Shown here in pieces: positions 42,776 through 51,054 of a DNA stretch of 64,000 bases. The notes beneath the pieces were generated by a model. That model saw nothing but the letters and a program-made list of their open reading frames with translations, was not told where the DNA came from and did no database searches. The stretch's first letter is position 1. Every line of letters starts with the position of its first letter. Position numbers and translations under genes: made by a program. Origin of the DNA: Gaiellasilicea sp963789355 (GTDB lineage Bacteria; Actinomycetota; Thermoleophilia; Gaiellales; Gaiellaceae); NCBI GenBank assembly GCA_963789355.1, contig CAWBKK010000010.1, positions 496,001 to 560,000 of the forward strand, written 5' to 3'.

Positions 42776-43692
42776 GCACCCTCGAGGTCGGCCGCGCCCC
42801 GTCGAGCCCCTGGCGGCTTTCGGCCAGGGAGTGGCTCGACGTCTTCAAGCGCAGCTTCAAGTCCTTTCTCGCCGACGACGCGATGGGCCTGTCCGCCCAG
42901 GTCGCGTTCAGCTCGCTGCTGGCGTTCTTCCCGGCCGTGGTCTTCCTGGTCGGCTTGCTCGACCTGATCGGCGCCTACAGCACGCTGAAGGACTTTCTGG
43001 CGCCGATCGCACCCGGCGACGTGCTGAAGACGATCGACACCCTGCAGGCCGACACGTCCAAGAGCACCTCCGTGATCGCCTTCTTCGTCGGCGCCGCCGG
43101 TGCGATCTGGGCGGCGAGCGGGGCGATGAACGCCGTGATCAAGGCCGTCAACCGCGCCTACGACCGGGTCGAGACGAGGGCGTTCTGGAAGACGCGCATG
43201 GTCGCGATCGTCCTCGTCGCGCTGATGGGGCTCGTGCTCGCGGGCCTGCTGCTCCTGATCGTCTTCGGCGGCCCGCTGGGGACGGCGATCGCGGACAAGG
43301 CCGGGCTCGGCGGGGCCTTCGAGCTGCTCTGGTCGATCGTGCGCTGGCCGATCGCGTTCGTGGCGATCCTGCTCTTCTTCGCGCTCGTCTACTACCTCGC
43401 GCCGAACGTCGAGATCCGGAGCTGGGAGTGGCTGACGCCCGGCGCGCTCGTCGGCAGCGTCATGTGGCTCTGCCTCTCGGGCCTCTTTGCGCTCTACACG
43501 AGCTTCTCGGATTCGTACTCGAAGACGTACGGAGCGCTCGCAAGCGGAATCGTGCTGCTGCTCTGGCTCAACTACTCGTCGTTCGCGCTCCTCTTCGGCG
43601 CCGAACTCAACTCCGAGCTCGATCGCGAGTCCGAGATCCGCGCGGCGGGCGGTGAGCACGCAGGGTTGATCAAGCCCAGCCGCCGCAGCTAG
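42772..43692 (+). CDS. YihY/BrkB-family membrane protein with apparent CTG start
   Basis: The frame encodes a YihY/BrkB protein with about six helices (SLLAFFPAVVFLVGLLDLI, IAFFVGAAGAIWAASGAM, VAIVLVALMGLVLAGLLL, FVAILLFFALVYYLAP and more). The domain needs the segment before ATG 42883 (WRLSAREWLDVFKRSFKSF), yet no ATG, GTG or TTG lies between an in-frame stop near 42637 and 42883. CTG 42772 overlaps the DUF3618 stop (CTGA) with AAGGG nine bases before it, so I chose it. The family is of uncertain function, perhaps transport. It has a soluble C-terminus. Confidence 0.75.
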   Translation: MSTLEVGRAPSSPWRLSAREWLDVFKRSFKSFLADDAMGLSAQVAFSSLLAFFPAVVFLVGLLDLIGAYSTLKDFLAPIAPGDVLKTIDTLQADTSKSTSVIAFFVGAAGAIWAASGAMNAVIKAVNRAYDRVETRAFWKTRMVAIVLVALMGLVLAGLLLLIVFGGPLGTAIADKAGLGGAFELLWSIVRWPIAFVAILLFFALVYYLAPNVEIRSWEWLTPGALVGSVMWLCLSGLFALYTSFSDSYSKTYGALASGIVLLLWLNYSSFALLFGAELNSELDRESEIRAAGGEHAGLIKPSRRS

Positions 43693-44375
43693 GTCACGGT
43701 CACCGAGCCCTTGACCGTCTTCGGTGCCTTGTCGGAGTAGAAGCGAAGCACGCCCTTCGAGAGCTTCAGTGTCCACGTGGTCGTACCGACACCGGCGACC
43801 GCCGACCTGCGATTGACCCCCTTGCCGACCAGGTGGAAGTTGTGCAGCTTCGAGCGGTCGCGAACGACGACCGAGTAGGTCGCCGCCTTGACGCCGTTGC
43901 GCAGCACCGCCCCGCTCGCGCTCCGCAGCGAGATCGTGTTGCGCGGTCCGACCGTCGCGAGCAGCTTCGGCCTCGCCGCAGCCGGCGGCTTCGGCGTCGC
44001 CACCGGCGGCGGATTGCCCACGGTGAACCGACGCACCATCTGCGTCGAGTGCGGGTCGCACCACACCGTGTACCGCCCCTCGCGGAGCGCGACCGTCCAG
44101 GTGACCGTCCCCGTGGTCTCGACCTGCGTGAACTGCTCCACGCCCGGCCCGAAGAGCCGGAAGTTGTGCTCGTCCGAGAGGTCGCGCACCGTGATCTCGT
44201 AGGTCCCGGGATCGAGCTGCGTGACCGGGCGCCCGTCGGCGTCCTCGAGCGTGATCGCGAAGCCGGGGCCGACCGTGCCGAAGAGTTGGGCCGCCTGGAC
44301 GGGAGCCGTCCCCGCGGCCGGGACGAGCACGAGCGCCGCGCAGGCGGTGAGTGCGAAAAGACCCCGGCGTCGCAT
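43689..44375 (-). CDS. exported protein with two cupredoxin-like domains, one apparently lacking copper ligands
   Basis: A 228-residue exported protein (signal: LFALTACAALVLVPAAGTAP). Two similar plastocyanin-like halves are seen. The first has DEHNFRLFG and TVWCDPHSTQM, the His-Cys-His-Met set of a type I copper site. The second keeps KLHNFHLVG but ends with LRFYSDKAPKT, without the Cys/His/Met, so it probably cannot bind copper. A Pro/Ala linker (PPPVATPKPPAAA) joins them. It may carry electrons or buffer copper outside the cell; unproven. Confidence 0.78.
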   Translation of the reverse strand: MRRRGLFALTACAALVLVPAAGTAPVQAAQLFGTVGPGFAITLEDADGRPVTQLDPGTYEITVRDLSDEHNFRLFGPGVEQFTQVETTGTVTWTVALREGRYTVWCDPHSTQMVRRFTVGNPPPVATPKPPAAARPKLLATVGPRNTISLRSASGAVLRNGVKAATYSVVVRDRSKLHNFHLVGKGVNRRSAVAGVGTTTWTLKLSKGVLRFYSDKAPKTVKGSVTVT

Positions 44376-44419
44376 GCTTCGTATCTACGCGACCACACCG
44401 AGATCGGATTGGGAACGCC

Positions 44420-44446
44420 GACGGGGCGGCCGTGGACCGCCCCGTC
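44420..44446 (-). terminator. hairpin downstream of LPFTG gene
   Basis: A perfect ten-base stem GACGGGGCGG/CCGCCCCGTC with a seven-base loop. It lies 20 bases after the stop of the LPFTG gene on the minus strand. No strong T-run follows, so a factor-dependent or bidirectional stop is as likely as a classical one. Confidence 0.5.
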
Positions 44447-44466
44447 GTTTGCCGCCGTCGTCAGCG

Positions 44467-45584
44467 CTAGCGCCGCGCGGCGCGGCGAACCGCAAGGCCG
44501 GCGGCGATCAGCGAGCCGCCGAAGAGCGCGAGGACCCAGAGCGGCAGCCCGGTGAACGGCAGCGTGCCGCTCGTCGCTGTCTGGGCGACCGCTTCCGGGG
44601 CGCTCGCGACCGCGCCGAGCACGCCCGACCCGGCCTGCTCGTTCGCCGCCTTCTTCGCTGGAGTCGACTCGCGGAGCACGTCGGCCACCGGCGCCTTCGT
44701 CTCGGTCGTCACCCGCGCCGCGGCTTTCGACGACTCGGCAGTCTTCACCGCGGCCGAGTGGCTCTTCGTCTCGAGCTGCTGGACGGTGATGGCGGTGGTT
44801 GTCGTCACCGACTTGACCGACGCCGCGTGAGCGACGCAGTTGCCGTGGGCGTCCTTGACCATCCCAGCCGGCACCGTCGCCTGCATCCCCTCGAGGTTCG
44901 GGCAGCCATCGACGGGCGCACGCGGGGGCGGAGCCGGCGTTCCGCAGGACGCCTTCGTGAAGCCGTCCTTCGAGCCCGGCCTCGACGCTGGATCCTTCAG
45001 CATGATGTCGCTCCGGCCGTCGAGGTCCGGGTGCGAGCCGGTGTGCGGACTGTGCGCCTCGGTCCAGGCCGTCCACGGAATGTTGATCACGACGTACGGA
45101 TTCGACGCCGATCCGGTGCGGTGGCAGATGATCACGTGGTGATGGGCCTCGGCGGACCGGCCCCGTGAGCCGCTCGGCTGCTCAGACCTTCGCGCAGACT
45201 TCGGCTCGGATTTCTGCGCCGGCGTCGGTGTCGCCTTGGCGGGCTTCGCCGCCGGCTGCCGCTCGGCGGGCGTCGCGCTTCGCTTCGCCTTCGCCTTCGC
45301 CTTCGCGTCGGCCTGCTCGGACTTCTTCGCCTGGCCGGGTGCCGCTGCCTGCGGATCCGGAGCCGGCACCGCAGCCGGCGGGCCGGGGGCCGGGCCGGCG
45401 TGGCCGCCGGGGCCGGTGCCGGCGGTGCCGGTGCCGGCTGCTCTGCCTTCTTCTCCTGGCCCGGCGGCGTGCCGCCGTTTCCGTTCCCGTTTCCCTTGCC
45501 CGGGTCGGCGAGCGCCGAACCGGTGAAGACGACCGCGCAGAGTCCCAGCCCCGCTGCGCGAGTGAGTGTCGTGAGTAGCCGCAT
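44467..45584 (-). CDS. LPFTG surface protein, reading frame broken by a shift
   Basis: The signal peptide lies in one frame (MRLLTTLTRAAGLGLCAVVF from ATG 45584, followed by a Gly/Asn/Pro/Ala stretch). The rest is in another, from about 45400 leftward. The second frame carries an Ala/Lys/Pro-rich part (AKAKAKAKRS), a cysteine-containing middle (HVIICHRTGSASNPYVVINI, CPNLEGMQATVPAG) and ends TLPFTGLPLWVLALFGG...RRAARR. This is a sortase LPxTG-type motif, hydrophobic span and basic tail. The length (1118) is not a multiple of three. The shift lies in a repetitive GC tract near 45,370-45,420, so a sequencing error is possible. Confidence 0.72.
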
Positions 45585-45685
45585 CGTTCCCCCTTGTCCC
45601 CTCATGACGTACTGACGGGAGAGCAACGGAACGCTGCTCGAAACGGATACGGCTTTGACGGGTAGAGTTCCTGCTCAGAGCAGGT

Positions 45686-47944
45686 TTATGCGCGCAACTC
45701 AGCACCGTACCGCTCGGCAAGGGCGGCGACGATCCGCTCGCGCACCTTCGCCGCGTCCTCGTCCGACAGCGTCCGCTCGGACGACTGGAACGCAGCAGCC
45801 AGCGCAATCGACTTCTTTCCCTCGCCGACCTGCTCGCCGCGATAGACGTCGAACACGCGGAGGTCGCGCAACTCCGGCCCCGCAGCCTCCCGTGCTGCCG
45901 CGATCAGATCGCCGGCCGCGACGGACTCGTCGACGCTGAACGCGAGATCCTGCTTGAGGGCGGGGAACGTGATCACGTCGTCGTAGACCTCGAGCTCCGG
46001 CGCGCGCGCGAGCAGCGCGTCGAGATCGAGCTCGAAATAGCCCCAGCCGTCGCCGAGCTCCTCGATTGTCCCCTCGCCGGTGCGAGCGGCGCGCCCGGGC
46101 GCGCGGTCGAACGTCGGCTCGACGCGAAGCGCCTCGTAGAGTCCCTCGACGGCGCCCTTCGCCCGCGCGAAGCCGCCCTCGGTGACGCCGGCGACATGCC
46201 AGCGCTCCTCGGGGAGCTGCTCATCGCTCGGGCGGTAGACGCGCGCCACCTCGAAGAGCGCGATCGCCTCGTTGCCGGCGTTCGCGTTCCGGCGGGCCGA
46301 CTCCTCGAGCCCGGCTCGGAGATCCGTGCGGAGGACCGCTTGCTCGCCCGAGAGCGGCTCCGGCAGCCGGATCACTTCGCCGCCTTCGTCGGGGACGAGG
46401 CTCCAGCTGTAGGCCTCGCTCCAACCGGCGCCGACGAGGACGTCCTCGACGAGCCGGCGCTGGCGCTGCTCGCGGGACAGCCGGCCGAACATCGCCGAGC
46501 GGACCGGGAGCGTCGCAGGCACGTCGTCCAGCCGGAAGCGCACCACCTCCTCGACCAGGTCGACGTCGCGGGTGACGTCGCGGGCGCGCCAACTCGGCAC
46601 GGTCACGCTCAAGTCGTCGGCGACATCGAAGCCGAGCCACTCGAGCGTTTCGCGCTGCTGCGGGGCGGGCGTCTCCAGGCCTGTCAGCGCGTCGACCCGC
46701 TCGGGTCGGAGTCGAACGACGGACGGAGCCGGCAGTGCACCCCGTGCGTCCTCGTGCCCGACCCAGCGTGCACCGGTCAGCTCGACGAGCAGCTGGGTCG
46801 CGTAGATCGCAGCCAGCTCGGCCCCGTGCGGATCGACGCCCTTCTCGAACCGCGTCGACGCCTCCGACCGCAGCCGCAGCCGCCGCGAGGTGCGGAGGAC
46901 GGTAAGCGGATCGAAGTTCGCCGCCTCGAGCAGGACGTCACTCGACTCGGCCCGGACTTCACTCTCCTCGCCGCCCATGATTCCGGCGATCGCGACCGGG
47001 CGCTCGCCGTCGGCGATCACGAGGTCGGCGGCGTCGAGCTTGCGTTCCTGCCCGTCGAGCGTGGTCAGCTGCTCGCCCGGCTCGGCGCGGCGAACGACGA
47101 TGCGCCCGCCGGCGAGTCGCGTGACGTCGAAGGCGTGCAGGGGGCTCCCGAGCGCGAGCATCGCGTAGTTGGTGATGTCGACCACGTTCGAGATCGGCCG
47201 CATCCCGGCCGCCAGCAGCCGTGCCTGCATCCAGGCGGGGGATTGGCCGGTCTGGACCTCCCGGTAGAGCCTGCCGATGTAGCGCGGGCAGCCCTCGAAG
47301 TCCTCGACCCGGATGTCGACCGGCTCGTCGCCGGCGCGCTCCGGTTCGAGACCCGGCGGCGGCGCCAACTCGGTGCGGGTGACCGCCGAGACCTCGCGCG
47401 CGATCCCGTAGATCGAGGTGAGATCGGGACGGTTGAAGCCGGTCTCGATCTCGAGCACCTGCTCGCTCAGCGGCAGCACGTCCCCGAGTGGCGTCCCGGG
47501 CTCGAGGCCGTCGGCCAGGAGCATGATGCCGGAGTGGTCGGAGCCGAGCTCGAGCTCGTCCTCGGCGAGGATCATGCCGCTCGATCGCTCGCCTCTGAGC
47601 TTCGCCTCCCCCAGCTCGCGGCCGTCCGGGAGGATCGCGCCCGGCAGCGCGACCGCAACCGTGGCGCCTGCGCCGAAGTTCCAGGCGCCGCAGACGATCT
47701 GGCGCGGCTCAGCCTCGCCCACGTCGACCCGGCAGAGCTGGAGCCGGTCGGCGTTCGGATGCTTGCCTGCCTCCAGGACCTTCCCGACCCGGTAGCGGCC
47801 GAGGTTGCCGTCGAGGTCCGGCACGCCGCGCGTGACGATCCGGTCGACCTCGCAACTGGAGGTCACGAGCCTGGCCGCCAGCTCCTCGACCGAGACCGTG
47901 AACGGGACGTACTCGCGCAGCCAGGAGACGGGGACGCGCAACAT
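45686..47944 (-). CDS. pheT: phenylalanine-tRNA ligase beta subunit
   Basis: A 752-residue PheT. It opens MLRVPVSWLREYVPFTVSVE and has the tRNA-binding domain (GRYRVGKVLEAGKHPNADRL), B3/B4 editing region (FNRPDLTSIYGIAREV), B5 and the C-terminal FDX-ACB anticodon-binding domain (DLAFSVDESVAAGDLIAAAR...). With PheS it charges tRNA-Phe. It follows pheS with the stop and start directly adjacent (TAG-ATG), a translationally coupled pair. Confidence 0.96.
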   Translation of the reverse strand: MLRVPVSWLREYVPFTVSVEELAARLVTSSCEVDRIVTRGVPDLDGNLGRYRVGKVLEAGKHPNADRLQLCRVDVGEAEPRQIVCGAWNFGAGATVAVALPGAILPDGRELGEAKLRGERSSGMILAEDELELGSDHSGIMLLADGLEPGTPLGDVLPLSEQVLEIETGFNRPDLTSIYGIAREVSAVTRTELAPPPGLEPERAGDEPVDIRVEDFEGCPRYIGRLYREVQTGQSPAWMQARLLAAGMRPISNVVDITNYAMLALGSPLHAFDVTRLAGGRIVVRRAEPGEQLTTLDGQERKLDAADLVIADGERPVAIAGIMGGEESEVRAESSDVLLEAANFDPLTVLRTSRRLRLRSEASTRFEKGVDPHGAELAAIYATQLLVELTGARWVGHEDARGALPAPSVVRLRPERVDALTGLETPAPQQRETLEWLGFDVADDLSVTVPSWRARDVTRDVDLVEEVVRFRLDDVPATLPVRSAMFGRLSREQRQRRLVEDVLVGAGWSEAYSWSLVPDEGGEVIRLPEPLSGEQAVLRTDLRAGLEESARRNANAGNEAIALFEVARVYRPSDEQLPEERWHVAGVTEGGFARAKGAVEGLYEALRVEPTFDRAPGRAARTGEGTIEELGDGWGYFELDLDALLARAPELEVYDDVITFPALKQDLAFSVDESVAAGDLIAAAREAAGPELRDLRVFDVYRGEQVGEGKKSIALAAAFQSSERTLSDEDAAKVRERIVAALAERYGAELRA

Positions 47945-48943
47945 CTAGAACTGCCTCGAGAAGCGGAGGTCGTTCTCCCAGAGCAGGCGCAGGTCGGGGA
48001 AGCCGTGGCGGAGCATCGCGATCCGCTCGATCCCGAACCCGAACGCGAAGCCCGACCATTCCTCCGGGTCGTAGCCGACCGCCTCGAACACGGCCGGATC
48101 GACCATTCCGGCACCGCCCATCTCGATCCAGCCCGAGTGCTTGCAGACGTTGCAGCCCTCGCCGCCGCAGAGGAAGCAGGTGACGTCGAACTCGACCGAC
48201 GGCTCGGTGAAGGGGAAGAAGCTCGTCCGCATCCGTACCTCGCGCTCCTGCCCGAAGAGGGCGCGGAAGAAGACCTCGACGGTGCCGCGCAGGTCGGAGA
48301 GGCGGATTCCCCGGTCGACGGCGAGGCACTCGACCTGGTGGAAGATCGGCGTGTGCGTGGCATCCGGCGTGTCGCGCCGGTAGGTGCGGCCGATCGAGAT
48401 CAGGTAGATCGGCGGCTCCTGCTCCTGCATCCCGCGGATCTGGCCGGTCGACGTGTGCGTGCGCAGGACCGTGTCGCCGTCGAGGTAGAAGGTGTCCTGG
48501 GGGTCGCGCGAGGGATGCGCCTCGGGCGTGTTCAGCGCCGTGAAGTTGTTGAAGACGGTGTCGACGTCAGGGCCTTCGAAGACGCGGTAGCCGAGACCGA
48601 GAAAGATGTCCTCCACCTCGCGCCGGATCTGCGTGATCAGGTGGAGCCGGCCGCGGGCGACCGGCTCGCCGGGGAGGGTCACGTCGAATGGCTCGAGATC
48701 CTCGGCCGGGACGGCCGCGAGCGCCGCCTCGCGCTCTGCGAACGCCCCTTCGATCGCCTGCCGAGCGGCGTTCAGCGCCATCCCGCTCTCGCGGTCGCGC
48801 ACCTCGCGCAGCGCCAGCTTGAGCTCGCTCTTGCGGCCCAGGTAGCGGACGCGGAGTTCGTCCAGGGCTTCGCTGTCCGCCGCTGCGGCGACCGCGGACC
48901 GCACCTCGTTCTCGAGCGCCCTGGCGTCCACTTTGGCGTCCAC
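47945..48943 (-). CDS. pheS: phenylalanine-tRNA ligase alpha subunit
   Basis: A 332-residue class II aaRS subunit. The N-terminal coiled coil (RYLGRKSELKLALREVRDRE) is followed by class II motifs (PIFHQVECLAVDRGI, FFPFTEPSVEFDV and motif 3 AFGFGIERIAMLRHG). The conserved segment THTSTGQIRGM is also present. A CxxC region (CFLCGGEGCNVCKHSG) near motif 2-3, in the LTG/phenylalanine-binding area, is a common actinobacterial feature. Confidence 0.96.
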   Translation of the reverse strand: MDAKVDARALENEVRSAVAAAADSEALDELRVRYLGRKSELKLALREVRDRESGMALNAARQAIEGAFAEREAALAAVPAEDLEPFDVTLPGEPVARGRLHLITQIRREVEDIFLGLGYRVFEGPDVDTVFNNFTALNTPEAHPSRDPQDTFYLDGDTVLRTHTSTGQIRGMQEQEPPIYLISIGRTYRRDTPDATHTPIFHQVECLAVDRGIRLSDLRGTVEVFFRALFGQEREVRMRTSFFPFTEPSVEFDVTCFLCGGEGCNVCKHSGWIEMGGAGMVDPAVFEAVGYDPEEWSGFAFGFGIERIAMLRHGFPDLRLLWENDLRFSRQF

Positions 48944-48966
48944 TGCGCGACGATAGCATCGGCTTC

Positions 48967-49659
48967 GTGAGCTCTTACGACGCCTTCGCGCCGATCTACG
49001 ACGACTGGTCGGCGCACATGACGGACGACGTCGCGTTCTACGTCGAGCTCGCCCGCGAGACCGAGGGGCCGCTCGTCGAGCTCGCCGTCGGCAACGGTCG
49101 CGTGGCCATCCCGCTGGCTCGCGAGGCAGGGCGAAAGGTGCTGGGGATCGACGCTTCGCCCGCGATGCTCGAACAAGCGCGAGCGCGTGCCGGCGAGGCG
49201 GGTGTCGACCTCGAGCTGAGGCACGGCGACATGCGCGAGCTGGAGCTGGACGAGCCTGCCGGCCTGATCTACGTGCCCGGGCGGTCGCTGCTGCACCTGC
49301 CGACGTGGGCGGATCGGAAGCTCGTCTTCGAGCGCGTGCATGCGTCGCTTCGGCCGGACGGCCGCTTCGCCTGGAACGCCTTCGTCTTCGACCCGCGAAT
49401 CGCGGCTCGCAACGACGGCGAATGGGCCGAGCAGAACGGCATCCGCCACCGGATCGACCACGCGAAGCACGACAACCGGATCGACATCACGCTCGAGAGC
49501 GGCGACGCGATCTCGCTCTGGTGGCTCAATCGCTCCGAGTGGGAAGGTCTGATCGAGACGGCCGGCTTCGAGCTCGAGGCGCTCTACGGCGGCTTCGAGC
49601 GGCAGCCGTTCGACGAGACGGCAACCGAGTTCGTCTGGGTCGTGCGCAAGCCACGATGA
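48967..49659 (+). CDS. class I SAM-dependent methyltransferase
   Basis: A 230-residue methyltransferase. Motif I is LVELAVGNGRVAIPLA (in place of the usual VLELGCGTG), with VLGIDASPAMLEQARARA as motif post I and ELRHGDMRELELDEP. The C-terminal half has no recognised acceptor domain. It starts with GTG 48967, 23 bases from the divergent pheS start. It is closely similar to the following gene and a likely tandem duplication. Confidence 0.85.
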   Translation: MSSYDAFAPIYDDWSAHMTDDVAFYVELARETEGPLVELAVGNGRVAIPLAREAGRKVLGIDASPAMLEQARARAGEAGVDLELRHGDMRELELDEPAGLIYVPGRSLLHLPTWADRKLVFERVHASLRPDGRFAWNAFVFDPRIAARNDGEWAEQNGIRHRIDHAKHDNRIDITLESGDAISLWWLNRSEWEGLIETAGFELEALYGGFERQPFDETATEFVWVVRKPR

Positions 49660-49753
49660 CCGCGACCGCCGCCCCCAAGGGGGCCACCACTCCTCCACCC
49701 CACTGCGATCGTAACGCGGAATTCGTGACCGCTCCGCAACCGATCGGCACCGA

Positions 49754-50467
49754 ATGAGCAACGATTTGTCCACCTACGACCCGATCGCGCGGCTCTACGA
49801 CGCGTGGAGCGCGAGCGTCACCGAGGACATCGAGTTCTACGTCGAGGAGGCCGTCACCTCCGGCGGCCCGGTGGTCGAGCTCGCTTGCGGCACCGGGCGG
49901 ATCTCGGTGCCGATCGCCAAGGCCGGTATTCCCGTGATCGGGGTCGATGCGTCCGCCGGCATGCTCGCGGTTGCGCGCGAGTATGCGGCCGCCGAAGGCA
50001 CCGAGCTCGACCTCCGCCACGGCGACCTCCGCGACCCGCCGGTCAGCGAGCGCGTCCCGCTCGTGCTGATCCCGTTTCGCTCGCTCCTGCACATGACGTC
50101 GGAGCCGGAGCGGCTGCGTGCGCTCCGCGCCGCCCGCGAGCTGCTGCTTCCGGGCGGCCGGCTCGTCTTCGACGTCTTCGCCCCGAGCGCCGAGGACGTC
50201 GCGGACACGAACGGACGGTGGCTCGAGCGCGAGGCCGGGATCTTCGAGCGAGCCGACTGGGACGAGGGCGAGCGCACCCTGACGCTGTCGGTGCGGCGGG
50301 GCGAGGAGGCATCGACGATGCTGCTGGCGTGGCTCTCGCCGCCGGAGTGGCGGCTGCTGCTCGACCGCGCCGGCTTCGACGTCGCGGCGCAATGGGGCTG
50401 GTTCGACCGCCGTCCCTACGCGGGCGGCGAGGACGTCGTCTTTGCCGCGGTCCGCCGGGAGACGTAA
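49754..50467 (+). CDS. class I SAM-dependent methyltransferase, paralogue of the preceding gene
   Basis: A 237-residue methyltransferase with the full signature VVELACGTGRISVPIAKAG, VIGVDASAGMLAVAREY and DLRHGDLRDPP. The opening (YDPIARLYDAWSASVTEDIE) matches the neighbour's YDAFAPIYDDWSAHMTDDVA almost word for word, showing a duplication. Substrate unknown. It is separated from the first copy by a 94-base gap containing a short GC-rich hairpin. Confidence 0.87.
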   Translation: MSNDLSTYDPIARLYDAWSASVTEDIEFYVEEAVTSGGPVVELACGTGRISVPIAKAGIPVIGVDASAGMLAVAREYAAAEGTELDLRHGDLRDPPVSERVPLVLIPFRSLLHMTSEPERLRALRAARELLLPGGRLVFDVFAPSAEDVADTNGRWLEREAGIFERADWDEGERTLTLSVRRGEEASTMLLAWLSPPEWRLLLDRAGFDVAAQWGWFDRRPYAGGEDVVFAAVRRET

Positions 50468-50476
50468 GGTCTGCAC

Positions 50477-51025
50477 ATGCTTCTCTGGATCATCCTCGGC
50501 GTCGTCGCGCTCCTCGTCGTCGCGCTGGTCCTCCTCTACAACCGGCTCGTCACCCTCCGCAACCGCGTCGAGAACGCGTGGGCCCAGGTCGATGTCCAGC
50601 TGAAGCGCCGGTACGACCTGATCCCGAACCTCGTCGAGACCGTGAAGGGCTACGCGGCACACGAGCGCGAGACCTTCGAGGCGGTCACGAACGCACGCAC
50701 GCGGGCAGCCGCAGCGCAAGGCCCGGCGGAGCAGGGCGCGGCTGAAGGCATCCTCGGCCAGGCGCTCGGCCGCCTCTTCGCCGTCGCGGAGGCGTACCCG
50801 GAGCTGCAGGCGGACGAGAACTTCCGCCAGCTCCAGGAGGAGCTCGCGCAGACCGAGAACCGGATCGCCGTCTCGCGCCAGGTCTACAACGACACCGTCC
50901 TCACCTTCAACACCGCGATCCAGACGGTGCCGGGAGTGCTCGTCGCGGGGCCATTCGGCTTCTCGCGCAAGGAGTTCTTCGAGGTGGAGGACGAGGCCCG
51001 GGAGGCGCCACGCGTCGCGTTTTAG
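50477..51025 (+). CDS. lemA: LemA family protein
   Basis: A 182-residue LemA protein: a single N-terminal helix (MLLWIILGVVALLVVALVLL) and then a mostly helical outer domain with YNRLVTLRNRVENAWAQVDV, the LKRRYDLIPNLVETVKGYA segment and the VSRQVYNDTVLTFNTAIQ-type helix. LemA proteins are membrane-bound and of uncertain role. It is followed by a DUF2207 gene, a classic pairing. Confidence 0.93.
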   Translation: MLLWIILGVVALLVVALVLLYNRLVTLRNRVENAWAQVDVQLKRRYDLIPNLVETVKGYAAHERETFEAVTNARTRAAAAQGPAEQGAAEGILGQALGRLFAVAEAYPELQADENFRQLQEELAQTENRIAVSRQVYNDTVLTFNTAIQTVPGVLVAGPFGFSRKEFFEVEDEAREAPRVAF

Positions 51026-51054
51026 GAGGGCGAGGCGGCCCGTCGGCTCAGCGC

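Noticed and set aside
45585..45685. Short inverted repeat CCTGCTC/GAGCAGG after pheT as a terminator
   Set aside because: Only a one-base loop and no T-run on the pheT strand; pairing is too weak to call.
49660..49753. GC hairpin (GCCCCC/GGGGGC) between the two methyltransferases
   Set aside because: A six-base stem with a two-base loop is too small; composition alone explains it.
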